A model generated the notes under the pieces. It was not told the DNA's origin, did not search any database, and saw only the letters and a list, made by a program, of their open reading frames with translations. 9,006 nt of DNA from JBFWWW01 sp050245975 (GTDB taxonomy: Bacteria > Pseudomonadota > Alphaproteobacteria > Rhizobiales > Hyphomicrobiaceae), in assembly GCA_050245975.1 (NCBI GenBank), contig JBFWWW010000166.1, positions 1 to 9,006 on the forward strand, in the 5' to 3' direction. Each line of letters starts with the position of its first letter. Position 1 is the stretch's first letter. A program made the translations under genes and the position numbers. Positions 1 through 6,634 of this stretch are shown one piece after another.

Positions 1-927
1 GAGGCCTGCCGCCATTAGGGCGTTGGAGGCCTGGTAGATGCCCGGTAGCGCGAAGCGGATGCGGTAGGTGTGGTCCTCGTGCACGATCTCGAGCCGCTGC
101 GAGAATCCGTCGGGCTGGATGCGGGAAAGCCGCTGCGTGCCACCGGTGCGGCCGGTCGTCAGGACGCGGAGGCCGCGCGCATTGGCGGCGGCGATGACGT
201 CGGCGGCATGGTCGCCGTCGGCATCGATGACGGCCGGTTGGCCGGGCTGCAGCAACTCCGAGAACAGGCGCATCTTGGCAGCGAGATAGGCCGCCATCGT
301 CGGGTGATAGTCGAGGTGATCGCGGCCCAGGTTGGTGAAGGCGCCGGCCGCGAGACGCACGCCGTCAAGCCGATGCTGGTCGAGGCCGTGCGAGGACGCC
401 TCGATGGCGAGATGGGTGATGCCGTCGCGGGCGAGGTCCGCGAGCGTGGCATGCAGCGCGATCGGGTCGGGCGTCGTGAGCGAGCCGTAGACGCTTCCGT
501 CGGGGCGGACGATGCCGATGGTCCCGAGCGAGGCGGACGCATGCCCGAGAGCCGCGAACAGCTGCCGGCTGAACTCGGCAACGGACGTTTTGCCGTTGGT
601 GCCGGTGACGGCGACGACCGTAGCGGGCTGGGCGCCGTAGAAGCGGGCAGCGATATGGGCCAGTGCCTCGCGCGGATCGCGAGCGCGCAGCAGCGCGACG
701 CCGGCCGGCACTGCGACGCGCACGGATTCGCCGACGAGAACGGCAGCAGCGCCCCGCGTCACGGCATCGGCAACGAACGCCGCGCCATCCGCCCGCGAAC
801 CGGGAAGGGCGGCAAACAGCATGCCGGGACCGGCCTTGCGGCTGTCGGATGTGAGCCCGGAGATCTCGATGTTGCCGCCGGAGGGCAGCGCAACGCGCTC
901 GGGGTCAATCAGGGACTTGAGCTGCAT
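1..927 (-). CDS. murE: MurE, UDP-MurNAc-tripeptide synthetase (partial, N-terminal 309 residues)
   Basis: This cytoplasmic Mur ligase adds the third amino acid (meso-diaminopimelate in most Gram-negatives) to UDP-MurNAc-L-Ala-D-Glu, using ATP. The visible 309 residues start MQLKSLIDPE. They contain the N-terminal Mur domain (about 20-95, with SGLTSDSRKAGPGMLF), the ATP-binding loop VTGTNGKTS (107-115), the substrate loop TTPDP (151-155), EASSHGLDQHR (176-186) and NLGRDHLDYH (199-208). Lys218 in AAKMRLF sits where the family has its carbamylated lysine. The reading frame is still open at base 1, so the C-terminal ligase domain, with the motif that shows amino acid choice, lies outside; diaminopimelate use is inferred. 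The ATG at 927 has GAGGG close upstream. It lies 73 bases after the ftsI stop, the usual order in dcw clusters. Confidence 0.96.
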   Translation of the reverse strand, partial: MQLKSLIDPERVALPSGGNIEISGLTSDSRKAGPGMLFAALPGSRADGAAFVADAVTRGAAAVLVGESVRVAVPAGVALLRARDPREALAHIAARFYGAQPATVVAVTGTNGKTSVAEFSRQLFAALGHASASLGTIGIVRPDGSVYGSLTTPDPIALHATLADLARDGITHLAIEASSHGLDQHRLDGVRLAAGAFTNLGRDHLDYHPTMAAYLAAKMRLFSELLQPGQPAVIDADGDHAADVIAAANARGLRVLTTGRTGGTQRLSRIQPDGFSQRLEIVHEDHTYRIRFALPGIYQASNALMAAGL

Positions 928-1000
928 GGCCCTCGTTCCGGCGACGCGCTTTCCCGGTGCTGCGCCAATCGATCCGCGCCCGGGCGATCAGGCCCGCTTC

Positions 1001-2695
1001 TTATTGCGCGCCGGATTTGCCGTCAAACCCGACGCTGCCGGTCTCGATGCGGCGCGGCAGAACACCGAGCAGCGGCGCGATCCGCTGCACGATCCGCCCC
1101 GTGACCGGGGCGGCATTGAGGCCGGCGGTGACCCCCTTTGCGCCCTCGGCCGCATGCGGCTCGAACAACAGGACGAGGGTCAGATAGCGCGGCCGGTCGG
1201 TCGGAAATACGGCGAGGAAGGAAGAAATGACCGCATGCTCGTTATATCCGCCGCGGGTGGGAATCTCCGCCGTGCCGGTCTTGCCGCCGATGCGATAGGC
1301 GTCCGTTTCGGCTTCCGCCCGCTTTCCGGTGCCGACCGGGCTCGTGACGTTGAGGCGGAGAATCTCGCGCAGGCGCTCGCTCGTGGCAGCCGAGACGACG
1401 GGCGCGCGCGCGGCGGCGAGCACAGGATGCGGCCCCGCCAGATACGTGGGGGTGACGAGGTGCCCGCCGTTGACGAGGGCCGCAGCGGCGGCCGCGAACT
1501 GCAGGGGAGCGACGGCGAGGCCGTGACCGTAAGCGATGGTGACCGTCTCGATGCGCTCCCAGCGTTCCGGCTGCAGCGGCGGCGCCACAACGCCCGCCTC
1601 GGTGCGCATCGGCTGCAGCAGGCCGAGGCGGGAGAGGAACGACTTCTGGCGTTCGGTGCCCGCCTCCAGCGCCATCATGCCGGCTCCGACGTTGGAGGAG
1701 TGCAGGAACACCTCGCGCACCGTCAGCGGGCGACCGACGGGATGCAGGTCGTTGATGGTGAAGCGGCCGATGGTGAGCGGCTTGCGCACGTCATAGACGG
1801 TATCGAGGCTCGCCTGGCCGCTGTCGACGGCCATGGCGATGGTCGCGAGCTTGAAGACGGAGCCCAGCTCGTAGACGCCCGACGTCAGGCGGTCGGCGAA
1901 GCGGCGGTCCATCAGCTCCTCGGGCCGCGACGGATCGATGGCCGGCAGCGAGGCCGAGCCGACGATCTCGCCGCTCTCGATGTCGAGCACGAGGCCGGCG
2001 GCGGCAGGCGACGTGTAGCGCTGGCGCGCCGCCTCGAGCTCGTCCATCAATGCCTGCTGCACGCCGGCATCGAGCGCCAGCCGCAGCGGCGCCTTGAGGG
2101 AGCGCACGGGACCGAGCACCGGCTCCGACCGCCCCGACTCGTCGAGGAAGCGCTCGAGACCGCCGAGCCCCTTGTTGTCGACGTTCACGGCGCCGACAAC
2201 GTGACCGAACAGATTGCCGGACGGATAGACGCGGCGCGGCTCGCTCTTGAGGGAGAAGCCCGGCAGGCCGAGGGCGTGCGCGCGCTCCGCCTCGCGCGGG
2301 GTCAGGCCGCGCTTGATCCACAGGAAGCGCCGGGCCTTGTCGGCAAGCTGGTGGCGCAGCTCGGCAGCGTTGAGGTCGGGAAACTGCGCGCTGAGGCGCT
2401 CCACCGCGGTGTCGCGGTCAACGACGAGGCGCGGATCGGCAAAGAGCGAGTAGACGGCGACATCGGTAGCGATAAGGCGGCCGTTGCGGTCGACGATATC
2501 AGGACGTGACCAGCTCTGGCCGATGGGCTCGGCGAGCGCGACCTTCATCTCGCCCTGCGCCCGCAGGGCCAGAACGACGAGCTTGCCGCCGACAAAGCCG
2601 AAGGCCGCCAGGAGGCAGGCGATGACCAGGGATACGCGGCGCGCAGAGCCGATGCGCGTGACGGCGGCACCGGGCATGTATTGCGCTGCCGTCAC
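1001..2695 (-). CDS. ftsI: FtsI (PBP3), septal peptidoglycan transpeptidase
   Basis: This class B penicillin-binding protein cross-links septal peptidoglycan and is anchored in the inner membrane with its catalytic domain in the periplasm. The 564-residue product has a short cytoplasmic head and one membrane segment (about 21-44). A dimerisation domain follows (SRPDIVDRNGRLIATDV at 63-79; PSGNLFGHVVGAV at 158-170). The transpeptidase domain has all three active-site motifs: SVFK (Ser279, Lys282), SSN (333-335) and KTGT (472-475). Length fits FtsI. I chose the GTG at 2695 because it lies 2 bases after the ftsL stop and has GGGGA about 7 bases upstream; an in-frame ATG at 2677 (codon 7) has no good ribosome site. 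The tight ftsL-ftsI junction suggests coupled translation. Division FtsI rather than elongation PBP2 is supported by the dcw setting. Confidence 0.96.
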   Translation of the reverse strand: MTAAQYMPGAAVTRIGSARRVSLVIACLLAAFGFVGGKLVVLALRAQGEMKVALAEPIGQSWSRPDIVDRNGRLIATDVAVYSLFADPRLVVDRDTAVERLSAQFPDLNAAELRHQLADKARRFLWIKRGLTPREAERAHALGLPGFSLKSEPRRVYPSGNLFGHVVGAVNVDNKGLGGLERFLDESGRSEPVLGPVRSLKAPLRLALDAGVQQALMDELEAARQRYTSPAAAGLVLDIESGEIVGSASLPAIDPSRPEELMDRRFADRLTSGVYELGSVFKLATIAMAVDSGQASLDTVYDVRKPLTIGRFTINDLHPVGRPLTVREVFLHSSNVGAGMMALEAGTERQKSFLSRLGLLQPMRTEAGVVAPPLQPERWERIETVTIAYGHGLAVAPLQFAAAAAALVNGGHLVTPTYLAGPHPVLAAARAPVVSAATSERLREILRLNVTSPVGTGKRAEAETDAYRIGGKTGTAEIPTRGGYNEHAVISSFLAVFPTDRPRYLTLVLLFEPHAAEGAKGVTAGLNAAPVTGRIVQRIAPLLGVLPRRIETGSVGFDGKSGAQ

Positions 2696-2697
2696 GA

Positions 2698-2976
2698 TCA
2701 GTCCCCGGCCGGAGAGGGATTGCCGACGCGGATGTACTGGTCGGGCTGGATCGGCCGCAGGCCCAGGTCGCGGGCGAGTTTTTCCAGGCGATCGGGACGC
2801 GCGGCATGGGCGCGCTCGGCACGCAGCACGGCGATGTCGGCATTGAGCTGGTCGAGGCGCCGCTCCTTGCCCTCGATGCTCGCCTCGAGCTGGCGCGTGT
2901 CCTGCTTGAAGACCGTGAGCGCAAGCGCGGCGGCAAGTGCTGAAGCCATCAGGATCACGTTGACGATACGCAGCAT
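2698..2976 (-). CDS. ftsL: FtsL-like cell division protein
   Basis: A 92-residue bitopic membrane protein. Residues 4-24 form a hydrophobic helix (IVNVILMASALAAALALTVF), followed by a charged heptad-like coiled coil (about 28-58, QLEASIEGKERRLDQLNADI) and a short periplasmic tail containing RPDRLEKLARDLGLRP (60-75). Size, topology and position between rsmH and ftsI match FtsL, which pairs with FtsB and FtsQ to activate FtsW-FtsI at the septum. FtsL sequences diverge strongly, so the name rests on topology, the RPDRLEKLA segment and gene order more than on catalytic residues. The ATG at 2976 has GAGG about 6 bases upstream. The gap to the rsmH stop is 29 bases. Confidence 0.88.
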   Translation of the reverse strand: MLRIVNVILMASALAAALALTVFKQDTRQLEASIEGKERRLDQLNADIAVLRAERAHAARPDRLEKLARDLGLRPIQPDQYIRVGNPSPAGD

Positions 2977-3005
2977 GGGCGGCCTCGACTCTTTTCCCTG
3001 TCGGT

Positions 3006-4040
3006 CTAGGTCATCCGCACGGACAGATGCGGCCCGTCGTCCTCACCATCGCCCGCCCACGCCGGAGCAGATGTGCGCACCGCAGCCCGCAACCGCGCGG
3101 AACGCGCGCGCGGATTGGCAGCGATCTCGGCATCCGACGGGCTTACTCCACGTTGGTTAATCAATTGAAAACTGGGCTCGGGACCGGCAGCGCCGGGAGG
3201 AAGATGACGGGAGCCGTGACCGATGCGGCCGGCGCGGCGGCGCAGGAAGGATTTGACGATGCCGTCCTCGAGGGAATGGAAGGTCACAACCGCCAGCCGA
3301 CCGCCCGGCTTCAGGCAGCGCTCGGCGGCCGCGAGTGCGGCGCCAAGCTCGCCCAGCTCGTCGTTGATGTAGATGCGCAGCGCCTGGAACGTGCGCGTCG
3401 CGGCATGGCGGCCGTCGATCCGCGGCGTCTTGAGGATGCGGGCCACGAGGCCCGCAAGCTGCTGCGTGCTCGTGAACGGAGCAGCCACCCGGTCGGCAAC
3501 GATGGCGCGCGCGATGGCACGCGACCGCTTCTCGCCGCCGAGATGGAAGAAGATGTCGGCAAGCCGGGCCTCGCTCTCGCCGTTGACGATATCGGCGGCG
3601 GTCGCCCCTTCGCCCGACATGCGCATGTCGAGCGGCCCATCGGCCTGGAACGAGAAGCCGCGCTCGGCCTCGTCGAGCTGCATGGACGAGACGCCGATGT
3701 CGAGCACGACGCCGTCGACGGCGGGACAGCCAGCGGCGGCGGCGATGGTGTCGAGATGGCTGAAGCGGCCGTGGTGCAGGCTCAGGCGGTTGCCGGATTG
3801 CGCGGCGAGCTGTGCGCCGCCGGCAATGGCAGACGGGTCGCGGTCGATGGCGATGACCCGTGTGCCCGCGACGTCGAGAATGGCTCTCGTGTAGCCGCCG
3901 GCGCCGAACGTGCCGTCAATGACAGTTTCGCCGGCCGCGGGCTGGAGCGCGGCCATCACCTCCGAGAGCAGCGCGGGAATGTGGCGCATCGCCCCTCGCT
4001 GTGCACCCTCTCGCGATGGAGTGCCGCGACGCGCCATCAT
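3006..4040 (-). CDS. rsmH: RsmH (MraW), 16S rRNA m4C1402 methyltransferase
   Basis: RsmH uses S-adenosylmethionine to methylate N4 of C1402 in 16S rRNA in the decoding centre. Numbered from the ATG at 4040 (344 residues), visible motifs are RHIPALLSEVMAALQP (19-34), the cofactor loop DGTFGAGGYTRA (42-53), AIDRDPSAI (64-72), HGRFSHLD (90-97), LDIGVSSMQLDEAERGFSF (113-131), GPLDMRM (135-141), GGEKRSRAIARAI (168-180), RTFQALRIYINDELGEL (216-232) and VVTFHSLEDGIVK (251-263). The start is uncertain. The ATG at 4040 overlaps the mraZ stop as ATGA and has GAGGGA upstream, giving a 17-residue basic lead. An internal ATG at 3989 (327 residues) begins right at the conserved RHIPALL and has GAGGGG very close. 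I prefer 4040 because of the coupling; the family identity does not depend on this choice. Confidence 0.96.
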   Translation of the reverse strand: MMARRGTPSREGAQRGAMRHIPALLSEVMAALQPAAGETVIDGTFGAGGYTRAILDVAGTRVIAIDRDPSAIAGGAQLAAQSGNRLSLHHGRFSHLDTIAAAAGCPAVDGVVLDIGVSSMQLDEAERGFSFQADGPLDMRMSGEGATAADIVNGESEARLADIFFHLGGEKRSRAIARAIVADRVAAPFTSTQQLAGLVARILKTPRIDGRHAATRTFQALRIYINDELGELGAALAAAERCLKPGGRLAVVTFHSLEDGIVKSFLRRRAGRIGHGSRHLPPGAAGPEPSFQLINQRGVSPSDAEIAANPRARSARLRAAVRTSAPAWAGDGEDDGPHLSVRMT

Positions 4041-4543
4041 TCCCGCGCTCCCTCGTCCCCGCCCCCGTCTGGACCGGGGCGGGTCCCCGCGCCGAAAAGC
4101 CGTCTGTGCTGGTGTGCCTTCTCGCGGGCCCGGGACCGCCGCTCCTCGAAGCGGGCCGGCTCCCACATCTGAAACTTGCCGCCCAGGCCGACAAAAGTGA
4201 CGTGGGTCGCGATCTGGGCGTGGGCGCGAAGCCCTTCAGGAAGGACGATGCGTCCGTCCTGGTCGATGGCGAGGACATGGACGTCGCCATAGAGCGCGAC
4301 AGAGAGCTCGTCCCGCTCGTCCGAATAGTCCGGCAGGCCGTCGAGAAGCCCGTCGATCTTGCGTGCAAGGCTTTCGCCGCCTGCATCGAGCGCCGGAGCA
4401 TCGAGCGAGGGGTAGCAGTAGATGCCGCCGGAGCCGGCCTGGATGTAGCCGTCGCGTTCGAGGACAGCGCGGAAGGACGCCGGGACTGAGACCCGGCCCT
4501 TGCTGTCGAGCTTGTTGGTGAATGTCGCGACAAAGCGGTCCAT
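4037..4543 (-). CDS. mraZ: MraZ, transcriptional regulator of the dcw cluster
   Basis: MraZ is a DNA-binding protein of the SpoVT/AbrB fold that represses its own cluster in E. coli by binding tandem TGGG-type repeats. The 168-residue product starts MDRFVATFTNKLDSKGRVSVP and has two copies of the fold: KLDSKGRVSVPASFR (11-25) and AIDQDGRIVLPEGLRAHA (92-109), each with the D-x-x-GR-(I/V)-x-(V/L)-P signature. The C-terminal 30 residues (Arg/Gly-rich, ending GGDEGARE) extend past the family core, making it somewhat longer than the E. coli protein (about 152). The ATG at 4543 has AGAAGG almost abutting it, an unusually short spacing. It is the first gene of the leftward cluster; its likely operator is at 4686-4730. 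Confidence 0.96.
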   Translation of the reverse strand: MDRFVATFTNKLDSKGRVSVPASFRAVLERDGYIQAGSGGIYCYPSLDAPALDAGGESLARKIDGLLDGLPDYSDERDELSVALYGDVHVLAIDQDGRIVLPEGLRAHAQIATHVTFVGLGGKFQMWEPARFEERRSRAREKAHQHRRLFGAGTRPGPDGGGDEGARE

Positions 4544-4685
4544 CCCTTCTGCGTTTCACCTCACACGCCAACACCAACGACTTCGACACGACTGGTCCGC
4601 ACGGGCCGGGAAGCGGCGGTCGCCTGGAGCCCATTCCCCCGAAAAGGACCCGGCGCCCAGCCGGCTTCCCCTGCGCCCGATGCGG

Positions 4686-4730
4686 ACGGGTGTTAATGGG
4701 ATTACATGGGAATTTATGGGTGTCAATGCC
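4686..4730 (+). promoter_or_regulatory. Tandem ATGGG repeats, putative MraZ operator
   Basis: Three exact ATGGG copies lie at 4696-4700, 4706-4710 and 4716-4720, spaced exactly 10 bases, about one helical turn. Weaker copies continue the same register on both sides: ACGGG at 4686-4690 and ATGCC at 4726-4730. E. coli MraZ is known to bind direct TGGGN repeats separated by 5 bases ahead of mraZ, and this array has the same unit and spacing. Here the TGGG motif reads on the plus strand, opposite to mraZ transcription, and sits 150-190 bases ahead of the mraZ start. The repeats are seen directly; binding by MraZ is inferred from motif and context. Confidence 0.78.
4699..4726 (-). promoter_or_regulatory. 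Possible mraZ promoter overlapping the operator
   Basis: On the minus strand a perfect TTGACA lies at 4726-4721, inside the ATGGG array. At the usual 16-17 base spacing the -10 candidates (TAATCC at 4704-4699, AATCCC one base on) are poor. A better-looking TGTAAT at 4706-4701 is only 14 bases away, shorter than sigma70 promoters normally allow. If this is the mraZ promoter, MraZ bound to the repeats would cover it, which fits autorepression. The call rests mainly on the -35 match and position. Confidence 0.4.
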
Positions 4731-4914
4731 CCAAAGCCGTCAATTTCCGGGCGGCTGGGGATAAGTCGCGGCTGGAAAGGCCCGATTTTCGCCGCGCACA
4801 GCGACCGCGGTCGCCGATGCGGCGCGGAAAACCCGGTCGGGCATGTCGTTGGATTTGCAGTGGGGCCCGGGCTGCCTTAGATCAGCGGCCGTCCAATCCG
4901 GGGGCCGCACGGCG

Positions 4915-5760
4915 ATGACCAAGGCTGTTCTCCTCGCCATCGTCGCCGAGGGGCTGATGACCCTCATGGACGCGCTGATCAAATCGGCGACGCCGCGCTA
5001 TCCGACACTGCAGATCGCGTTCCTGCGCTTCGCCTTCGGCATGGCGGGCGCTACGGCCCTGGCGCTGTGGGCGCGGCCGGGCTGGCCGTCGCGCGAGGCG
5101 ACGATCACCAACGGCCTGCGCGCCGCGCTGATCGTGCTCGTGGCGACGACGTTCTTCTTCGCGCTCGGCCACCTGCCGCTGGCGGACGCCATCGCACTGA
5201 GCTTCATCTCCCCGGTGCTGACGGCATTGATGGGCGCGCTGTTCCTGGGCGAACGGCTCGACTGGCGGATCGGGCTTGCCCTGGCGGCAGGCTTCGCCGG
5301 CATGCTGCTCATCGTCGGCGGCGGCATCGGCAGCGCGCAGATGACGCGCGAGGCGCTGATCGGCGCGGCGGCGGTGCTGATCTCTGCCGTCGGCTACGCG
5401 ATCAACATCATCGTGCTGCGGCACCGTGCGACACGCGATCCCCTGCCGCAGATCGTGTTCTTCCAGAACTTCGGGCCGGCCATCCTGCTCGCCGTTCCGG
5501 CATATTTCGTGTGGACCCCGGTTTCGACGCAGGACCTGGGACTGTTCGCCATCATCGGCACTCTGGGTGTCATCGCGCACACGATGCTCGCGTACGCTTT
5601 CGCGCGCATGGAAGCGGCGCGGCTGGCACCGGTCGCCTATGTCACGCTCGCGTGGGGGGTGCTGTTCGGCTACGCGTTCTTCGGCGCGCTGCCCACGCTG
5701 CCGACCCTCGCGGGGGCGGCGCTGATCGTACTGGGCACGCTGGCCACGCGCCCGCGATGA
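4915..5760 (+). CDS. EamA/DMT-superfamily permease, substrate unknown
   Basis: This 281-residue inner-membrane protein has about ten hydrophobic segments arranged as two EamA repeats (about 1-135 and 145-280), the usual size and layout of drug/metabolite transporters. Family features include the first helix starting at residue 4 (AVLLAIVAEGLMTLMDALIK), ADAIALSFISPVLTALMGALFLGERLDW (90-117) at the end of the first repeat, and LAPVAYVTLAWGVLFGYAFFG (238-258) in the second. Relatives export or import metabolites, amino acids, S-adenosylmethionine or riboflavin; nothing here decides among them. I chose the ATG at 4915 because the first helix follows at once; an in-frame ATG at 4843 would add 24 residues with no membrane or family character. 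Only a weak G-rich stretch precedes 4915. It stands alone, divergent from mraZ and convergent with the next gene. Confidence 0.88.
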   Translation: MTKAVLLAIVAEGLMTLMDALIKSATPRYPTLQIAFLRFAFGMAGATALALWARPGWPSREATITNGLRAALIVLVATTFFFALGHLPLADAIALSFISPVLTALMGALFLGERLDWRIGLALAAGFAGMLLIVGGGIGSAQMTREALIGAAAVLISAVGYAINIIVLRHRATRDPLPQIVFFQNFGPAILLAVPAYFVWTPVSTQDLGLFAIIGTLGVIAHTMLAYAFARMEAARLAPVAYVTLAWGVLFGYAFFGALPTLPTLAGAALIVLGTLATRPR

Positions 5761-5798
5761 GCAATCGCGGCCAAAGTCCCGTCTGCGGGAAGACACAG

Positions 5799-5823
5799 CC
5801 CGACGGGCAGGAAACCCGCCGGG
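5799..5823. terminator. Hairpin between convergent genes, possible terminator
   Basis: The bases can fold into a 9-position stem: CCCG (5799-5802) with CGGG (5820-5823), one A/C mismatch, then CGGG (5804-5807) with CCCG (5815-5818), closing a 7-base loop. It lies 38 bases after the permease stop and 38 bases from the stop of the convergent DUF465 gene, so it could end transcripts from both sides. There is no T-run on either side, so intrinsic termination is uncertain. Confidence 0.42.
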
Positions 5824-5861
5824 ATCATGGGCAACGGTGCAGTGAAGGGATGGCGACGAGC

Positions 5862-6038
5862 CTAGTGCCGGGTCCCGGATTTCAACTTCACCATCTCGTC
5901 CTTGAGCTTCAACTTCTCATATTTGAGCTGGGCAATTTCATTATCGTTGGATGATGGGTGCGTCAGCGCCTCTTCCAGCTTCCGCTCCAGCATCCGGTGC
6001 TTCTCGGAAAGCTCTGCGAGATGTGCCGCAAGCGACAT
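5862..6038 (-). CDS. DUF465 (YdcH-like) small coiled-coil protein
   Basis: A 58-residue protein starting MSLAAHLAELSEKHRMLERK. It is almost wholly helical and highly charged: a first helix (about 3-26), a short HPSSND turn (27-32), and a second helix ending LKYEKLKLKDEMVKLKSG (about 38-55). This helix-turn-helix hairpin with a KLKLKDE-type second helix is the signature of DUF465/YdcH proteins, whose biochemical role is not established. The ATG at 6038 has a near-ideal Shine-Dalgarno AAGGAGG five bases upstream, the strongest in the window, suggesting high expression. The gene was called by direct translation. It is head-to-head with a second DUF465 gene at 6297. Confidence 0.87.
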   Translation of the reverse strand: MSLAAHLAELSEKHRMLERKLEEALTHPSSNDNEIAQLKYEKLKLKDEMVKLKSGTRH

Positions 6039-6043
6039 CTTGC

Positions 6044-6050
6044 CCTCCTT
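6044..6050 (-). promoter_or_regulatory. Strong ribosome binding site of the minus-strand DUF465 gene
   Basis: AAGGAGG on the minus strand, with a 5-base spacer to the ATG at 6038. It matches the anti-Shine-Dalgarno core fully, unlike the weaker GAGG/GGGG sites of the neighbouring genes, and fixes the start of this very short gene. Confidence 0.8.
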
Positions 6051-6097
6051 CTACGAGTTGAGACTTAGCGAGTGTGACATTGAAGAGACATTTTGTC

Positions 6098-6131
6098 CAA
6101 CCGTGGGCCGGCGTTCGACAACAAACGGTTG
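6098..6131. repeat. Inverted repeat in the divergent DUF465 intergenic spacer
   Basis: CAACCGT (6098-6104) and its exact complement ACGGTTG (6125-6131) are separated by 20 bases. A shorter pair, TTGTC (6093-6097) and GACAA (6117-6121), is interleaved with it. The element lies in the 258-base spacer (6039-6296) between two divergent small genes, where an operator would be expected. Seven-base arms can arise by chance, and I found no convincing promoter hexamers beside it, so function is only possible. Confidence 0.35.
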
Positions 6132-6296
6132 TGAAGAACGTCCGCGTTCGTCGCAAAAGTGAACAAACATCCTGAACGGAACCTGCGCATGGTTGCGTGG
6201 CCTACTCCGAAGGTGGCGCGGTCTTGCGTCCGGAACGCGATCACGGCAATAGTTGCCTCTGCGACGGCGAACGGTCCGGCGGGTTACCAGAGGCCG

Positions 6297-6503
6297 ATGC
6301 AGAAGCCCAACGAGCAGGAATTGCGGGAACGATTGACGCGGCTGCGGGCCGAGCACCGCGATCTCGATGCGGAGATCGTGGCGCTGGAGACGTCGCTGAC
6401 GGAAGATCAGTTGCAGATCAAGCGTCTCAAGAAGCGCAAGCTGGCGCTGAAGGACCAGATCACCGCGGTCGAGGACCAGCTCCTGCCCGACATCATCGCC
6501 TGA
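6297..6503 (+). CDS. Second DUF465 (YdcH-like) small protein, upstream of purE
   Basis: A 68-residue helical protein starting MQKPNEQELRERLTRLRAEH and ending LPDIIA. It has a first helix (about 5-34), a short linker (LTEDQ) and a second, very basic helix with IKRLKKRKLALKDQI (40-54), the DUF465 pattern. The KRKLALKDQI segment is the clearest common feature with the gene at 5862-6038; otherwise the two differ in length and tails. I chose the ATG at 6297, with AGAGG three bases before the spacer, over an in-frame ATG at 6159 that would add 46 residues of no helical or family character. It ends 131 bases before purE, so it may be read with purEK or separately; a weak TTGCCA/TTAACT pair (6549-6576, 16-base spacing) could start purE independently. 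Function is unknown. Confidence 0.86.
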   Translation: MQKPNEQELRERLTRLRAEHRDLDAEIVALETSLTEDQLQIKRLKKRKLALKDQITAVEDQLLPDIIA

Positions 6504-6634
6504 CCGCCACCCGTGCCCGGCCTCTCCACACCGACGGCACCGCGGGTCTTGCCAGCCGCGAGAACCTTGCTTAACTGCTCGTTCCCCAGCCGGCGGGGAC
6601 CAACCGAGGCCGCGCACCCGGGAAGCCAGGGGCA

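Larger units (their letters stand above)
4544..4914. other. Divergent intergenic region between mraZ and the DMT permease gene
   Basis: These 371 bases hold no convincing gene. They contain the ATGGG repeat array at 4686-4730 and a minus-strand TTGACA within it, described separately. Between the array and mraZ lie about 150 bases of GC-rich DNA, which would be the mraZ leader if transcription starts at the array. In this leader I see one perfect 5-base-pair stem, CCGGC (4650-4654) with GCCGG (4660-4664), too small to call a regulator. Right of the array (4731-4914) I see no clear promoter for the permease gene. An in-frame ATG at 4843 for that gene is discussed under the permease. Confidence 0.6.

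Noticed and set aside
70..1104. Plus-strand open frame of 344 codons opposite murE
   Set aside because: It mirrors murE, whose P-loop and substrate motifs are clear on the minus strand; the plus-strand product shows no family pattern.
821..2509. Long plus-strand open frame of about 560 codons opposite ftsI
   Set aside because: It is antisense to a complete ftsI with all catalytic motifs; its product is rich in Arg, Gly and Asp with no fold signs. Long mirror frames are expected in GC-rich DNA.
3027..4172. Plus-strand open frame of 381 codons opposite rsmH
   Set aside because: Antisense shadow of rsmH; low-complexity composition, no motif and no ribosome site.
4686..4730. CRISPR-like or microsatellite reading of the 10-base repeats
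   Set aside because: Units are 5 bases with 5-base gaps, only three exact copies, and sit ahead of mraZ, whose known operator has this form; no CRISPR-type repeat or spacer length.
4882..5796. Minus-strand open frame of 304 codons opposite the permease
   Set aside because: The product is extremely Arg/Gln/His-rich, the mirror of hydrophobic codons in a membrane protein gene; not a real protein.
6159..6296. N-terminal extension of the second DUF465 protein from the ATG at 6159
   Set aside because: The 46 extra residues lack the charged helical character of the family, and a ribosome site lies directly before the ATG at 6297.
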